From Eubacteriales bacterium mix99 (lineage in GTDB: Bacteria > Bacillota > Clostridia > Caldicoprobacterales > DTU083), in the NCBI GenBank assembly GCA_038396605.1, contig CP121690.1:838500-902499 (forward strand): a stretch of 64,000 bases of DNA. Reading direction: 5' to 3'. Below, piece after piece: positions 34,017 to 41,796 of this stretch. Position 1 is the first letter of the stretch, and the number at the start of each line of letters is the position of its first letter. Both the position numbers and the translations under genes were made by a program. The notes below the pieces were generated by a model. It did not search any database. It saw only the letters and a program-made list of their open reading frames with translations, and had not been told where the DNA came from.

Positions 34017-34874
34017 TTATGCTTGATTGTCCTTATCAAGAAACTTTTGATTGATAAGGGTCAGGACCAGAATAATCAGAAACAGTGCAAAGGAAATGGC
34101 ACTTGCATATCCCATGTCAAGCTGTTCAAAAGCCTTTTCATAAATCATGTACACAACCGTCTTGGAAGAACCGATGGGACCGCCCTTTGTCATAGTCAGC
34201 ATCATTGTAAATTCCTTGAACGCTGACATGGTGGAGACGACAACCACAAAGAAGATAACCGGCCGCAGCAGCGGAAAGGTAATGTAAAACTGCTTTTTCC
34301 AGAAGCCGGCTCCTTCCAGGTCTGCGGCTTCGTATAATTCTTCCGAAATCGACTGCAGCCCGGCCAGATAAAACAGCATATAATACCCCAGCCCCTGCCA
34401 TATGGTAACGATCGCCAGGCTTGGCATTACCATGGATTTGCTGGTCAGCCATTTTGCCGGGGCAATGTTGAAAATACTCAAAAGGTAGTTCATGATTCCG
34501 TCTTCCTGGAACATCCATTTCCACAGCATTGCGGTGACAACCACGGAAACAAGGACCGGGAAGTAATAGATAAGCCGATACACGGAAACGCCTTTCATTT
34601 TTCGATTCACCAGTACGGCAAGAAAAATGGAAAGGATCGTAAGTGCCGGTGTAACCAGCACCCAATACGTCAGGGTGTTTTTCATAGCACTCCAGAAATT
34701 GGAGTCGTGTATCAATTGTTTGTAATTTGCAAGCCCGACCCAATCAACCGGTGAAAATACATTGTAGTTCGTAAAGCTCAGGAACAACGCTGCCACAGTT
34801 GGAATGACGGTAAATATCAATAACAGGATACCGGGGATTGCAAGAAATAACCATGCATGATGTGCTTTATACAT
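34017..34874 (-). CDS. Sugar ABC transporter permease, MalF type
   Basis: A 285-residue CUT1 permease with six membrane helices, first at about 8-30, and the EAA loop EAADLEGAGFWKKQFYITFP. GGAGG stands 5 nt before the ATG. It pairs with the MalG-type permease downstream and the binding protein upstream. A hairpin at 34923-34958 separates it from the binding protein gene. Confidence 0.93.
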   Translation of the reverse strand: MYKAHHAWLFLAIPGILLLIFTVIPTVAALFLSFTNYNVFSPVDWVGLANYKQLIHDSNFWSAMKNTLTYWVLVTPALTILSIFLAVLVNRKMKGVSVYRLIYYFPVLVSVVVTAMLWKWMFQEDGIMNYLLSIFNIAPAKWLTSKSMVMPSLAIVTIWQGLGYYMLFYLAGLQSISEELYEAADLEGAGFWKKQFYITFPLLRPVIFFVVVVSTMSAFKEFTMMLTMTKGGPIGSSKTVVYMIYEKAFEQLDMGYASAISFALFLIILVLTLINQKFLDKDNQA

Positions 34875-34922
34875 GATAGCCTCCTAACACAAAGTCATGG
34901 ATGGATCGGTCTGCGATAAAAC

Positions 34923-34958
34923 AGGATACTGATTGCAGTTTCCTGCAACCAGTATCCT
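34923..34958 (-). terminator. Intra-operon hairpin after the binding protein gene
   Basis: A 9-bp stem, AGGATACTG with CAGTATCCT, encloses a second stem GCAG/CTGC, followed on the minus strand by GTTTTATC. The T-run is weak, so it probably works as a partial terminator or 3' stabiliser that lets binding protein mRNA exceed permease mRNA. Confidence 0.6.
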
Positions 34959-34972
34959 CGCACCATCCCTGC

Positions 34973-36235
34973 TTACTTTAACAATTTGTTGACCGCTGCT
35001 TCCGCATCATCCAATGCTTTCTGCGGGTTCTTGTCTTCCAGCAGTACCTTTCGGTACTCTTCGTTGATCACCTTGTTGATCTGCGTCACATTTTCCACAG
35101 GTGCAAGCATATCATAGGAGCTTCCAAGCTGTTTTGCGGAATAGTACCTGCCCTTTTCCGCCACATCGTGTGAGTCGGCTCCCTTTGTAAAGAATTCATC
35201 CTCCGCTGCTTTCTTAACGGAAGGCAGCACCGGAGTCGTCTTGGAGAACTTCAGCTGATTATCCGCGTTGGTAATGAACTTGGCGAATTCCACCGCTTCC
35301 TTCTGATGCCTGCTCTTGGACGAAACTGCGATATTCATGACTGCCATACTGCGTCTGCCTACGGATCCCACTATGGCAGCAGCCGCATCGGACTTGTTAT
35401 AAACTTCCGGGGACAAATCCTTGACCTGTCGGAACAACTGAGGCCCTGTGCCCCACCAGGCCAGCTTTTCCTGTGCGTACCATTCCGGCACGTTCACCTG
35501 ATCCAGCACCACTTCATCCGGAATCAGGCCCTTGTCGTATTCCTGCTTGAGAAACTTGAAAATTTCCAATGCCCTCGGGGTGTTGAATGCTGCTTTTTTT
35601 CCGTCTTTCGCTACAATGGGCACCCCATTGGAAGGAAGATAAATGTGTACCGAGGAAAGCATGGATCCATACGCTCCGGTTTTCTCATGGATGACTTCGG
35701 ACATCTTCCATGCTTCCTCATCGGTCTTCGGAGGAGCATCAAATCCGGCTTTCTTTAATATCTCCGGGTTATAGATCAGACCTCCGCTTGTCAGATACCA
35801 GGGAAGCGCATAGGCGGTATCGCCGACTTTTCCTGCCTGCCATGCGCCCTCAAAATAATCATCCTTCACATCTGCGGCAGCCTTGTCCATATCCACCAGG
35901 GCTCCCTTTGCAGCAAGCTTTTTCATAAAGTCCGTGTTCAGATTGATCACATCCGCCAGATTTCCTCCGGATGCGGCAGTCAGTGTCCTCTGCTCTGCCT
36001 GATCAAACGGGACATCCTGCCAGTTTACCTTTACTCCGGCATGCTGGCTCTCAAAGTCCTTGATCACCCCGTGCAGATAATCATCAAATGTGGGGCTGAG
36101 AGACAATGTCCAGAACGTAATTTTGCCGCCTTTCGCACTCCCGTTGCCTTTTCCGGATTTCGTGCCGCTGCCGCAGGCTGCGAAAAGACCGACAATCATC
36201 ACAAGACTCAGCAATAAAGCTATCTTCTTCTTCAT
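34973..36235 (-). CDS. Sugar-binding lipoprotein of an ABC importer (family 1)
   Basis: A 420-residue extracellular solute-binding protein. A lipoprotein signal ends in LFAAC with the lipidated cysteine at residue 21, followed by a Gly/Ser/Lys linker and the mature domain beginning ITFWTLSLSPTFDDYL. The hinge-region motif TSGGLIYNPEILKKAGFDAP is typical of CUT1 sugar receptors. It is the first gene of the six-gene operon ending in the ROK kinase and is served by the strong promoter at 36371-36398. Its ligand is inferred to be a ManNAc-containing sugar because of NanE downstream. Confidence 0.93.
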   Translation of the reverse strand: MKKKIALLLSLVMIVGLFAACGSGTKSGKGNGSAKGGKITFWTLSLSPTFDDYLHGVIKDFESQHAGVKVNWQDVPFDQAEQRTLTAASGGNLADVINLNTDFMKKLAAKGALVDMDKAAADVKDDYFEGAWQAGKVGDTAYALPWYLTSGGLIYNPEILKKAGFDAPPKTDEEAWKMSEVIHEKTGAYGSMLSSVHIYLPSNGVPIVAKDGKKAAFNTPRALEIFKFLKQEYDKGLIPDEVVLDQVNVPEWYAQEKLAWWGTGPQLFRQVKDLSPEVYNKSDAAAAIVGSVGRRSMAVMNIAVSSKSRHQKEAVEFAKFITNADNQLKFSKTTPVLPSVKKAAEDEFFTKGADSHDVAEKGRYYSAKQLGSSYDMLAPVENVTQINKVINEEYRKVLLEDKNPQKALDDAEAAVNKLLK

Positions 36236-36370
36236 TTTGCTACCTCACTCCTTGAAAAACACTTTTTCCCTGTTATGGGATTTCCTTTATTTTGCCTCTC
36301 CGAACCGGTTCTATACTGATTGGATACCCGGAACAACTTCAATGTACGGCCGGAAAGTTTCGACATATTT

Positions 36371-36398
36371 ATTATATCAGGACAAAAAACATTGTCAA
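36371..36398 (-). promoter_or_regulatory. Strong promoter of the amino-sugar operon
   Basis: On the minus strand a perfect TTGACA (36398-36393), 16 nt and a perfect TATAAT (36376-36371) with an extended TGA in front. The 5' UTR is about 130 nt and contains the perfect palindrome GAACCGGTTC (36302-36311), a possible operator. Such a consensus promoter would normally need a repressor. Confidence 0.85.
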
Positions 36399-36647
36399 TA
36401 TTTATTTTTTTTAGTGGAAAAGTTTTTCTCCATCTTTTACTTTCCCCGGGAACAGCCAACAATATGGATATCCTCCAAATCTATCAGAAAAATTGATAAT
36501 TCTATAATATCCTCTTTTTAGTATATCATCCCTCAAAGTAAAATCAAATCTCGATGTGTTTTCTTGCTCCAAGCCCGTTTAAAATATCGTGAACTGTACA
36601 TGGAAGATGGCTCTTTTCAATCTTCCGGAGTGGAAGCCAAAGGCTTT

Positions 36648-37352
36648 CTATTCATCGGCAAAGCGGTATCCAACGCCTACTTCGGTCAGTAAAAAGCGCG
36701 GATGAACCGTATCTTTTTCCAGCTTACGGCGAAGACTGGCCATAAAGACCCGCACACTTTTGCTGTCGCCGCCTTCATAGCCCCATATCTGCCGGATAAT
36801 ATAGTTATGGGTAAGCACCTTGCCCTTGTTTGCAATCAGTAAAAGCAGGATTTTGTATTCCGTCGGGGTCAGATGAATTTCCCTGCCGTCCACAAGGACC
36901 TTGCGTTTTTCATAATCCACCGTAAGCCAATCACAGGTAAACGTCGTTTCTCCCGCATTATTGCCTCCGGCCTTTTGCAAAGATCGTTCCGCCACGCGGA
37001 TGCGGGCTGTCAACTCGCCCATATGAAAAGGTTTTGTGATGTAGTCATTTGCTCCCATGTCCAGCGCTGCAATCTTTTCTTTTTCCTGACCACGCGCGGA
37101 AACAACAAGAACCGGAGCATCGGAAAATGCCCTGAGTTCCCGAAGCAGATCCACGCCATCCTTGTCCGGCAGGCCGAGATCCAGCAGGACAATATCAGGC
37201 CGGTAAGAGGAAAACAGAAACATTCCTTCCGCAGCCGTTTCTGCAGTCAAAACATGGTATCCTTCTTTTGTAAGGGAAAGGTCAATAAAATGAGAAATAT
37301 ATTTATCATCCTCTATCACAAGGATCGTCCGATTATTCCAATTATTATTCAT
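36648..37352 (-). CDS. kdpE: KdpE-like response regulator
   Basis: A 234-residue OmpR-family regulator. The receiver domain has acidic pair D15-D16, phospho-acceptor D58 in DIVLLDLGLPD and the conserved lysine in YITKPF. The winged-helix domain follows (LTPTEYKILLLLIANKGKV, SVRVFMASLRRKLE, LLTEVGVGYRF). The ATG at 37352 overlaps the kdpD stop as ATGA; the frame is open further upstream only by chance. No kdpFABC genes are present. The adjacent genes are Ktr potassium uptake genes, so regulation of potassium transport is the likely job. Confidence 0.9.
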   Translation of the reverse strand: MNNNWNNRTILVIEDDKYISHFIDLSLTKEGYHVLTAETAAEGMFLFSSYRPDIVLLDLGLPDKDGVDLLRELRAFSDAPVLVVSARGQEKEKIAALDMGANDYITKPFHMGELTARIRVAERSLQKAGGNNAGETTFTCDWLTVDYEKRKVLVDGREIHLTPTEYKILLLLIANKGKVLTHNYIIRQIWGYEGGDSKSVRVFMASLRRKLEKDTVHPRFLLTEVGVGYRFADE

Positions 37353-38719
37353 AGATTTTCCTCCATGGGCAGCGTAAATGTAAAAACAGAACCTTTGGGA
37401 ACATTGTCCATCACAGAGATTTGCCCGCCATGAGCTTCCACAATGGCCTTGCATATGGAGAGACCCAGCCCCAGGCCCTTGTGTCCATCCACAATTTCCT
37501 TCTCCTGCGTCACATAACGCTCAAACAAGCGACTGCGGATCGCATCGGGGATACCCTCTCCGGTATCCGCTACAGAAACAGTCAGATGCTGTCCGACTTC
37601 CACGGTCAGCGAAATGGCGCTGTCAGGCGGCGTATAGCGGGCGGCATTTTCCAAGAGATTGATCATCACCTGCGCGATCAGCTTCCCATCCATCGGTACT
37701 GTCACCACATCGTCAGGCAACTTTACCTCAAAATGCCGGTTGCGCAACAGCCGCTCCGTCTGCTTCACAGCTTCCCCAACCACATCATCAATTACTTCAT
37801 CCTGTTTGTGCAGCACCAGCTTTTTTGCGCTGATGCGGGTCATGCTGAGAATATTTTCCACGAGACCGGTAAGCCATACAATTTCCTCGCTGATATCGAC
37901 AGCAAGCTTCCTGCGTTCCGACTCGGAAAGGATATCGTAGCTATCCGCCAGCAGATTCCCGGCTCCGGAAATCGCCGTCAGCGGACTCCTGAGATCGTGT
38001 GCCACGGAGCGGAGAAAGATGCTGCGCTGCTGCTCCCGCTCCATTGCCAGTCGTATTTTTTCCCGGTCGGCTACAAGTCTTTCCCGTTCCAGTGCAATAC
38101 CAAGCTGCCTGCAGATGGCATTTACAATCAAAAGCTGGCTGTTGTCCGGTTCTCCGTCCCTGATTTCCAGTATTCCCAGCGTACCGTTACCGCCGTTGAT
38201 TTCAAAGCCTTTTCCGGATTCCTTCAAATCCAGGTGAATCGTACCACCCAGTTGCGTGTATTCCTTTAAAAGGAGCTCCGCCTTTTTTACAACGTTTTCC
38301 CTGCCGCTGGCGGACAAAAATCCTGAAGCGATCCGGTAAAGGATCCTGGCAGTGTGCTCATTTTGCCCTGCCAGCCCCATTTCGTTCTGCAATCTGGAGG
38401 TAACTGTACCTGACACAATGCCCGTAATCAAAAAAAACACAAGCAGCATCAAATCGTTCGTTCCATATATAAGAAACGAATAAAGAGGCCGTGTAAACAG
38501 GAAATTAAACAGCAGGGCGCAAAGAAGCGCCGCACAGATTGCCCATCTCCGACTGCTGGTTAGCACCGCCGTAAACAGGACGCCGAGCAGAAATATCATG
38601 ATAGTACTCTCGTTTTCCACACCCATATGTCCGGTGAAAATCGATAAAACCGTAACCAGACACATGATTAAAACTGTTTTCACTGCATTTTTCAGCGTAT
38701 CGCATCCTCCTACTGCCAT
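37349..38719 (-). CDS. kdpD: KdpD-like sensor kinase lacking the N-terminal KdpD/USP module
   Basis: A 456-residue histidine kinase made of the four-helix DUF4118 membrane domain (about 13-105), a GAF-like segment (125-210), the H-box SVAHDLRSPL with H241, the N-box NLLENAARYTPP, and G-boxes DTGEGIPD and GLGLGLSIC. Full-length KdpD proteins carry about 400 more residues (KdpD and USP domains) in front of the membrane part. Here the gene opens directly at the membrane domain, and an independent promoter lies 33 bp upstream, so it is a naturally short form and not a fragment. It is coupled to kdpE by an ATGA overlap. Confidence 0.9.
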   Translation of the reverse strand: MAVGGCDTLKNAVKTVLIMCLVTVLSIFTGHMGVENESTIMIFLLGVLFTAVLTSSRRWAICAALLCALLFNFLFTRPLYSFLIYGTNDLMLLVFFLITGIVSGTVTSRLQNEMGLAGQNEHTARILYRIASGFLSASGRENVVKKAELLLKEYTQLGGTIHLDLKESGKGFEINGGNGTLGILEIRDGEPDNSQLLIVNAICRQLGIALERERLVADREKIRLAMEREQQRSIFLRSVAHDLRSPLTAISGAGNLLADSYDILSESERRKLAVDISEEIVWLTGLVENILSMTRISAKKLVLHKQDEVIDDVVGEAVKQTERLLRNRHFEVKLPDDVVTVPMDGKLIAQVMINLLENAARYTPPDSAISLTVEVGQHLTVSVADTGEGIPDAIRSRLFERYVTQEKEIVDGHKGLGLGLSICKAIVEAHGGQISVMDNVPKGSVFTFTLPMEENL

Positions 38720-38751
38720 ATCACTTCTTGCATATCATTTTCAGCATACCC

Positions 38752-38780
38752 ATTATATCCTTTTGCTTCCCTGGCAGCAA
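38752..38780 (-). promoter_or_regulatory. Promoter of kdpDE
   Basis: On the minus strand TTGCTG (38780-38775), 17 nt and a perfect TATAAT (38757-38752) lie 33 bp before the kdpD start. The -35 is weak (three of six), which fits a regulated promoter. Confidence 0.5.
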
Positions 38781-38840
38781 TGGATGTCTCCATAGATAAT
38801 AGTTTTTACCAATAATGGCAAGGAATATGCCAGAATTACG

Positions 38841-39287
38841 TCATTTTCCTTTGTCTGCGCCCCAAAGCTCTGTCAGCAGAGAGTCAATGGGCTCACCTGC
38901 GGAAAGCAATCTGTCCACGCCCTCATTTATGAAGATATCCCGCAGATTCGGTGTATTGCAGCGCGCAACAATTGCAATCCCGGGATCCGTGCTTTTGGCA
39001 TCATGGCATATTGCCAGGTTGTCTTTATCCTCATCAGAGAGAGCAAACAGGATGGAATAACAGCCATCCTCCGGATAGGATTGCGCTGTAATATTTCTGC
39101 ATTTCATACCCATTTTATTTATTTTCTCCGCAACATCCGGTGCGCCATATACCAAAACGCCTTGATTGGCACGTCCCTGCGGGCTTTCAAGGATACCGCC
39201 CCTCTCTATAAAATGATCAATGCGGCACATGACAAGATAACCAAGCATAACAACACCTGCAGACACTATAATCAAAAATAGTATCAA
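38841..39287 (-). CDS. Membrane-anchored TrkA-N-like protein
   Basis: From a TTG at 39287 (AGGTGG 5 nt upstream) the 148-residue protein has one N-terminal membrane helix (ILFLIIVSAGVVMLGYLVM), a short charged linker (CRIDHFIERGG), then a Rossmann-like domain GVLVYGAPDVAEKINKMG reminiscent of TrkA-N/RCK domains, but with a degenerate glycine loop. The strand-rich IAIVARCNTPNLRDIFINEGVDRLLSAGEP matches the second half of such domains. The frame is open to 39401, but no better start exists. Its place between KdpDE and Ktr suggests a potassium-linked sensor or channel accessory. Function is unknown. Confidence 0.65.
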   Translation of the reverse strand: MILFLIIVSAGVVMLGYLVMCRIDHFIERGGILESPQGRANQGVLVYGAPDVAEKINKMGMKCRNITAQSYPEDGCYSILFALSDEDKDNLAICHDAKSTDPGIAIVARCNTPNLRDIFINEGVDRLLSAGEPIDSLLTELWGADKGK

Positions 39288-39662
39288 GTCAACCACCTCG
39301 TTTTCCTTTTCAGAATACCAGAAAGGCAATAAAGACGGTGTCATCATTGTACTGTGTTGTGTTAGTTTTATATAAAGGACATCCTTCAGCACGTTCAGCA
39401 TCCTACTGCTTACTGCTGCAGCACCTTGCTGTGTTCTGCAGGACGGTTTGTCACGAGTATTCCATACATATTAACGAATTTTTTATACTTATCCTATTCT
39501 TCTTTATACTATATTTATACGAATTCCACTATCATATAAAATTGTCATCGAACAGTGGATGCATTGCCATTGAATCGGCAGCTCCATGGATCGATGTTTA
39601 ATATTGCTGTATTGTAGAATAATGATATATGGCATAAATACGGCAGAAGGAGGTGTGTTGCC
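39288..39662. other. Divergent intergenic region before ktrB
   Basis: 375 bp between the TrkA-like gene and ktrB. A weak plus-strand promoter candidate (TTGCTG 39604-39609, 16 nt, TATATG 39626-39631) precedes the ribosome site AAGGAGGT. I looked for a ydaO-type c-di-AMP riboswitch, frequent before ktr genes, and saw no convincing match to it. Confidence 0.5.
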
Positions 39663-40958
39663 ATACCTGCATTATTTCATAAGTTACGGCCGGAACAGGC
39701 TATCGCCCTGGGATTTGCAACGGTCATTCTGTTGGGAGCCGTTCTTCTGATGCTTCCCATTGCACAAAACGACGGAATCGATGTCCCCTTCATTGATGCA
39801 CTGTTTACCTCGACCAGCGCGGTCTGCGTTACCGGGTTGGCAGCCATTGATATCGCGGATAATTTTAATGTGTTCGGTCAGGCTGTTGTTGCAGCACTGA
39901 TTCAGATTGGAGGCCTTGGCGTCACCTCTGTGGGGGTGAGCCTTATTCTTCTCGCCCGGAGAAAGGTCACCTTCAAGGATCGTATACTGGTAAAGGAAGC
40001 CATGAATCTGAATTCTGTGGGAGGAATTGTAAAGCTGGTAAAGTCTGTCCTCCTGATGACCCTGTGCTTTGAAGGAACGGGAGTGCTCCTGAACTTTATC
40101 GTTTTTTCACAGGATTACGCACCTTTGCACGCCTTATGGATCAGTGTTTTCCATTCTATTGCTGCCTTCAATAATTCCGGCTACGACATCCTGGGAGGAT
40201 TCCGGAATCTGATACCTTATCAGAATAACGTACTGCTGAATCTGACGACCACAGGACTGATCATATTCGGCGGACTGGGTTTTCTGGTCATTCGTGAGAT
40301 CCTTTCCAAACGGCACTTCAAAAAGTTCAGCCTGCACACGAAAGTCGTTATCACCATGACCGCTACGCTGCTGGCTGTCGGAACCATACTGCTGAAGGCA
40401 ACGGAAAATATAAGCTGGCTGGGAGCATTCTTTTTCAGTACATCCGCAAGGACAGCCGGATTCAGTACTTATCCGTTGGGGGAGTTCTCCAATGCGGGAC
40501 TGTTCCTGCTGATCATTCTGATGTTCATCGGAGCTTCCCCTGGATCCACCGGCGGCGGCATTAAAACAACCACCGCATTTACCATAATGAAGAGCGCATA
40601 TAGTATGGCAACCAATAAGCATTGCGCTGCGTTTAAAAGGCGCATTCCAAGGGAAACGGTCCGAAAAGCCTTTATTGTTTTCGCACTGGCCCTGGCGTTG
40701 GTTTGCCTGAATTCCTATCTGCTTAGTATCCTCGAACCGCGGTTTACCTTTATTCAGCTGTTGTTCGAGGTGGTATCCGCGTTTGGTACCGTTGGCCTGT
40801 CCACCGGCATTACGCCGAACCTCTGCGCTTGGAGCAAGACTATTATCATACTGACCATGTATATCGGACGACTGGGTCCCCTTACCGTAGCCATGATATG
40901 GTATTACCGGCCATTGTCCTATGCCAGCTATTCGGAAGAAACGATTACGATCGGGTAA
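39663..40958 (+). CDS. ktrB: Potassium channel subunit KtrB (TrkH family)
   Basis: An eight-helix potassium-translocating subunit with four pore repeats visible as STSAVCVTGLA, FNNSGYD, SARTAGFST and SAFGTVGLSTG; each contributes the selectivity-filter glycine. The first canonical start, TTG at 39732, would remove the first helix. Codons upstream encode HKLRPEQAIALGFATVILLG, which fits the family's N-terminus. The only start-like codon with a proper ribosome site (AAGGAGGT, 9 nt) is ATA at 39663, so I mark the gene from there. Either a rare ATA start or a sequence error is possible. The end lies 13 nt before ktrA. Confidence 0.88.
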   Translation: MPALFHKLRPEQAIALGFATVILLGAVLLMLPIAQNDGIDVPFIDALFTSTSAVCVTGLAAIDIADNFNVFGQAVVAALIQIGGLGVTSVGVSLILLARRKVTFKDRILVKEAMNLNSVGGIVKLVKSVLLMTLCFEGTGVLLNFIVFSQDYAPLHALWISVFHSIAAFNNSGYDILGGFRNLIPYQNNVLLNLTTTGLIIFGGLGFLVIREILSKRHFKKFSLHTKVVITMTATLLAVGTILLKATENISWLGAFFFSTSARTAGFSTYPLGEFSNAGLFLLIILMFIGASPGSTGGGIKTTTAFTIMKSAYSMATNKHCAAFKRRIPRETVRKAFIVFALALALVCLNSYLLSILEPRFTFIQLLFEVVSAFGTVGLSTGITPNLCAWSKTIIILTMYIGRLGPLTVAMIWYYRPLSYASYSEETITIG

Positions 40959-40971
40959 AGGAGAGAGTGAC

Positions 40972-41649
40972 ATGAATCAACAAAAACCAATTATAGAATT
41001 CGGCGTTATCGGACTTGGAAGATTCGGACAGGCATTGGTAAAAACCCTGACCGATGCCGGCAGGGAAGTGCTGGTGCTGGACAGCAGCGAAAATAAAATC
41101 AAACAGATAAGAAACGATACGGCAAACGCCTTTGTGGTTCAGTCCCTGGATAGGGAGACCCTGATGGATACCGGCATTCAGAACTGCAGCACCGTAATTG
41201 TCTGCATCGGAGAAAAAGTGGATGTCAGCATCCTGACAAGTCTCAACATCATCAACATGGGAGTGCCCCGGGTCATCTCCAAGGCAGTCTCCTATGAACA
41301 GGGCCTTGTTTTGGAAAAGGTTGGTGCCGAGGTTGTTTACCCGGAGCATGATATGGCAATCCGTCTGGCGAACACCCTGATCTCTTCGGGAACGCTGATA
41401 TCCATTGAATTACAGAACAATCTCAATATCTCCGAAATGAAAATTACCAAAAAAATAGAAGGACAGTCCGTACTTCAGGCGGATCTGCGCCGAAAATACA
41501 GGCTGAACATCATCGCCATGGAGCATAATGGCAATGCAACGAGCGAGATTACTCCGGATCTGGTCTTCCATGAGAATGACAAGATTGTGGTAGTCGGCAA
41601 CTGCGAGAATATCAGAAAGTTTGAATTGTATATGACCAGCAGAAGCTGA
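40972..41649 (+). CDS. ktrA: Potassium uptake regulatory subunit KtrA
   Basis: A 225-residue cytosolic RCK protein that gates KtrB. An N-terminal RCK/TrkA-N domain has the nucleotide-binding loop GVIGLGRFGQALV and the acidic end of strand 2 in VLVLDSSE; a C-terminal TrkA-C domain (about 140-220) follows, the site that binds c-di-AMP in Bacillota homologues. GGAGAG precedes the ATG by 6 nt. The frame runs upstream into ktrB but the ribosome site fixes this start. A terminator follows directly. Confidence 0.93.
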   Translation: MNQQKPIIEFGVIGLGRFGQALVKTLTDAGREVLVLDSSENKIKQIRNDTANAFVVQSLDRETLMDTGIQNCSTVIVCIGEKVDVSILTSLNIINMGVPRVISKAVSYEQGLVLEKVGAEVVYPEHDMAIRLANTLISSGTLISIELQNNLNISEMKITKKIEGQSVLQADLRRKYRLNIIAMEHNGNATSEITPDLVFHENDKIVVVGNCENIRKFELYMTSRS

Positions 41650-41653
41650 GTTA

Positions 41654-41693
41654 AAGCTGCAGATAAGACAGAATCTTTTCTGCAGCTTCTTTT
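41654..41693 (+). terminator. Terminator of ktrBA
   Basis: A 10-bp stem, AAGCTGCAGA with TCTGCAGCTT, followed by CTTTT immediately after the ktrA stop. Confidence 0.75.
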
Positions 41694-41720
41694 GAATCCA
41701 TGATCCGGCCTTTCTCTCTT

Positions 41721-41790
41721 TACCGCTTTTTATCGCCCTTTATCACTCTTTATCGCCCTTTATCACTCTTTATCGCTCTTTATCACTTTG
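41721..41790. repeat. Seven tandem 10-bp repeats
   Basis: Units of the form TATCRCYCTT repeat seven times without interruption; middle units alternate TATCGCCCTT and TATCACTCTT, giving a 20-bp higher-order period. The block lies between the ktrA terminator and the stop codon of the converging binding protein gene. The 10-bp period places every unit on the same helix face. Confidence 0.9.
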
Positions 41791-41796
41791 ACAGTT

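Noticed and set aside
39405-39660. c-di-AMP (ydaO) riboswitch before ktrB
   Set aside because: Expected from other Bacillota, but I could not find its conserved segments in the 375-bp gap. A covariance-model search would settle it.
40134-40973. 279-residue minus-strand frame opposite ktrB
   Set aside because: Shadow of the conserved pore segments of ktrB.
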